Below, piece after piece: positions 62,533-64,000 of a stretch of 64,000 nucleotides of DNA. The notes under the pieces are model-generated. The model had not been told where the DNA came from. It did no database searches and saw only the letters and a list, made by a program, of their open reading frames with translations. This DNA is from Sugiyamaella lignohabitans (lineage: Eukaryota > Ascomycota > Dipodascomycetes > Dipodascales > Trichomonascaceae), in NCBI RefSeq assembly GCF_001640025.1, contig NC_031671.1, positions 2,666,001 to 2,730,000 of the forward strand, written 5' to 3'. Each line of letters starts with the position of its first letter. Position 1 is the first letter of the stretch. The position numbers were made by a program, and so were the translations under genes.

Positions 62533-64000
62533 TTAAGCGTCGTTGACGTATTCTACATGAGAATAAACGTCCTTAACACCATGTAACTCCATTTCTTTCC
62601 TAGTCATCTCTAGGCCACCACCGACAAGAGCGTCATCGCCATCAAAGATCTTAGCGATTTCTTCCAAAGCCACGCCCTTAGTTTCAATAAAAAAGAAGTA
62701 TACAAAGATAGCCTCAAAACCATCCCAAATGCAGTAGAAAATATAGTACTTCCAGTTCAAATTTGCCATAGCAATAGGATTGACGTAGGTGTTTATAAAT
62801 TGGAAGACACTTTGTATAAAAAACACCAATCCAAAACCTTTTGCTCGTAAATTGTATGGGAAAATCTCCAAAGAATAGTTATAGAGCAGACCTCCCCAAG
62901 CAATGCTGTAAAATACACCAAAAAGGAATACTGCCGCAAGCATGGCCCTACCAGCTGACTCCGCGCCTGTATTAGTGTAAATAGATGAAGAAATAGTCAT
63001 GGCAACTACATTCAAACAGATTGCAGTCGAACCAAAGATAAATAGAGGGCGGCGTCCAACTCTTTCAACAGATAATGCCATAGCTATACCTGTGAAAAAA
63101 GACAGAATACTGTTACAGCCATTAATAAGATTTTGCTGTTTTTGATCAGTGTATCCGATCTGGTCTAGAACTGTGTGGAGGTAATAGGCAATAATTGCAT
63201 TTCCAGAAAATTGCGAGAAAATACCCAAAGCAGCAGCAAGCATTACACGGTATCTGTTTCCTTTAGTTGCAAACAGTTCCTTTACGCTAGTTTTAGCAAA
63301 TTGCTTCTGGAGCTCTATTGTATCATTTATCTCCTGGAACTCATACTCCACAAACTCAGCTCCAGAAGCAGGCTCATGATACTTCATCAAGATAGCTCGG
63401 GCTTGAGACACTTTACCAATATTGATTAAATAACGGGGTGACTCTGGAACCTAATAACTTTGTTAACATTTGCAAATATAAAGTTGAATATTAATATTTG
63501 AGAACTTACCCAGAATAAAAATGCTAGCTGGATCACCGACGGGAAGGCCTGGAGAACAGAAGGTAATCTCCATGACCAGTTGGATTTGATTTCTAAACTT
63601 CCATAATTTGTCCAAGCAGCAGTGATACCTCCAATTCCGTACATACAATCATATAGAGTAGTGATTACGGCACGGTGTTGTGGATGTGCTATTTCAGCAA
63701 TCAGCACAGGAGCAGCACCACGGGCAAATGCTGTTCCAAAACCAATAAGAAATCTGGCAACAATAAACATACTAATATTAACAGAGGCACTTTGAACAGT
63801 TACGCCAATAAAGATCACGATACTGCCAATGAATACAGTCCATTTTCTGCCGATTTTGTCAGCGAAAAATGGCGCAATGGGTACTGCTAGAGTGCTACCG
63901 ACCGAGATAATGGCATTGAGTAAACCCAACGTCGGAGGGTTTGGATAGTTAAAGTACTCTTGCCAGAGGTCCAATGTCTGCAGTCCATTCATCATACTTG
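62533..64000 (-). CDS. MFS sugar transporter, lactose-permease (LAC12)-like, two exons, 5' end outside the window
   Basis: Exon 2 is 63450-62533; the preceding exon runs 63510 to beyond 64000. The 59-nt intron has GTAAGT, a GTTAAC branch site and TAG, and splicing produces FLFWVPESPRYLINIGKVSQ, the conserved loop after helix 6. Other sugar-porter signatures: ADKIGRKWTVFIG, ARFLIGFGTAFARGAAPVL, SVERVGRRPLFIFGS and IETKGVALEEI. MMNGLQTLDLWQEYFNYP near the visible N-terminal side resembles Lac12-type fungal lactose/beta-galactoside permeases. 468 residues are visible; the first helix is missing. It sits next to two intracellular glycosidase genes, which suggests it imports their substrate. The substrate is inferred, not proven. 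Confidence 0.88.

Overview
The window is nuclear DNA of an ascomycete yeast. It holds about 23 protein genes on both strands, most with clear fungal orthologues. At least eight genes carry short spliceosomal introns with GTAAGT or GTATGT donors and a CTAAC-type branch site 10-12 nt before the acceptor. CTG codons fall at conserved leucines (for example in the AFG3 and EB1 genes), so the CUG-Ser code is unlikely. Short branch-to-acceptor spacing, HomolD-like boxes upstream of ribosomal protein genes and a PlsB-type acyltransferase suggest a basal lineage (Yarrowia/Blastobotrys/Sugiyamaella-like) rather than a Saccharomyces relative. That placement is inference.

Layout: 1-2.1 kb, end of an acyl-CoA dehydrogenase, mitochondrial uL22m and the complex I 9.5 kDa subunit. 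3.4-7.0 kb, myotubularin YMR1 and the ER chaperone SHR3. 7.0-11.2 kb, gene-poor, with one small secreted wall protein. 11.2-17.7 kb, an unknown 506-aa protein, a peroxisomal carboxymuconolactone-decarboxylase-like protein, RPS3 and an RBM39-like splicing factor. 17.9-23.5 kb, an ECM3-like carrier and APP1. 25-27.2 kb, the ADP/ATP carrier with a 1.26-kb first intron. 28.7-37 kb, a Zn2Cys6 regulator, AFG3 and a C2H2 protein. 37-41 kb, gene-poor. 41-49.2 kb, BIM1/EB1, RPS0, an unknown serine-rich membrane protein and RPS7. 49.7-57.8 kb, a GH72 glucanosyltransferase, an AIM21-like protein and a peroxisomal PlsB/GNPAT-type acyltransferase. 58.5-64 kb, two divergent GH35-like (DUF5597) glycosidases and an LAC12-like sugar transporter, which look like a glycoside-utilisation cluster.

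The most striking feature is a family of about 27 dispersed GC-rich palindromic elements, roughly 137 bp when intact, between 0.2 and 55.4 kb. Each arm starts TGCCTCCGGCGGC or ends GCCGCCGGAGGCA and contains nested hairpins. An asymmetric core gives each copy an orientation. Many copies lie just downstream of stop codons, six of eight convergent gene gaps contain one, and one half-copy sits inside an intron. Hairpin loops vary while stems are kept, with some paired base changes. Several copies carry expanded cores, one of them tandemly repeated. None occurs in the glycosidase cluster. These elements open spurious reading frames on both strands.

The three cytosolic ribosomal protein genes (RPS3, RPS0, RPS7) share a CAGTCAC box 130-180 bp upstream of the ATG, and two also share TGGGCTAGGGC. 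No tRNA, rRNA, CRISPR, LTR or transposase gene was seen by eye.
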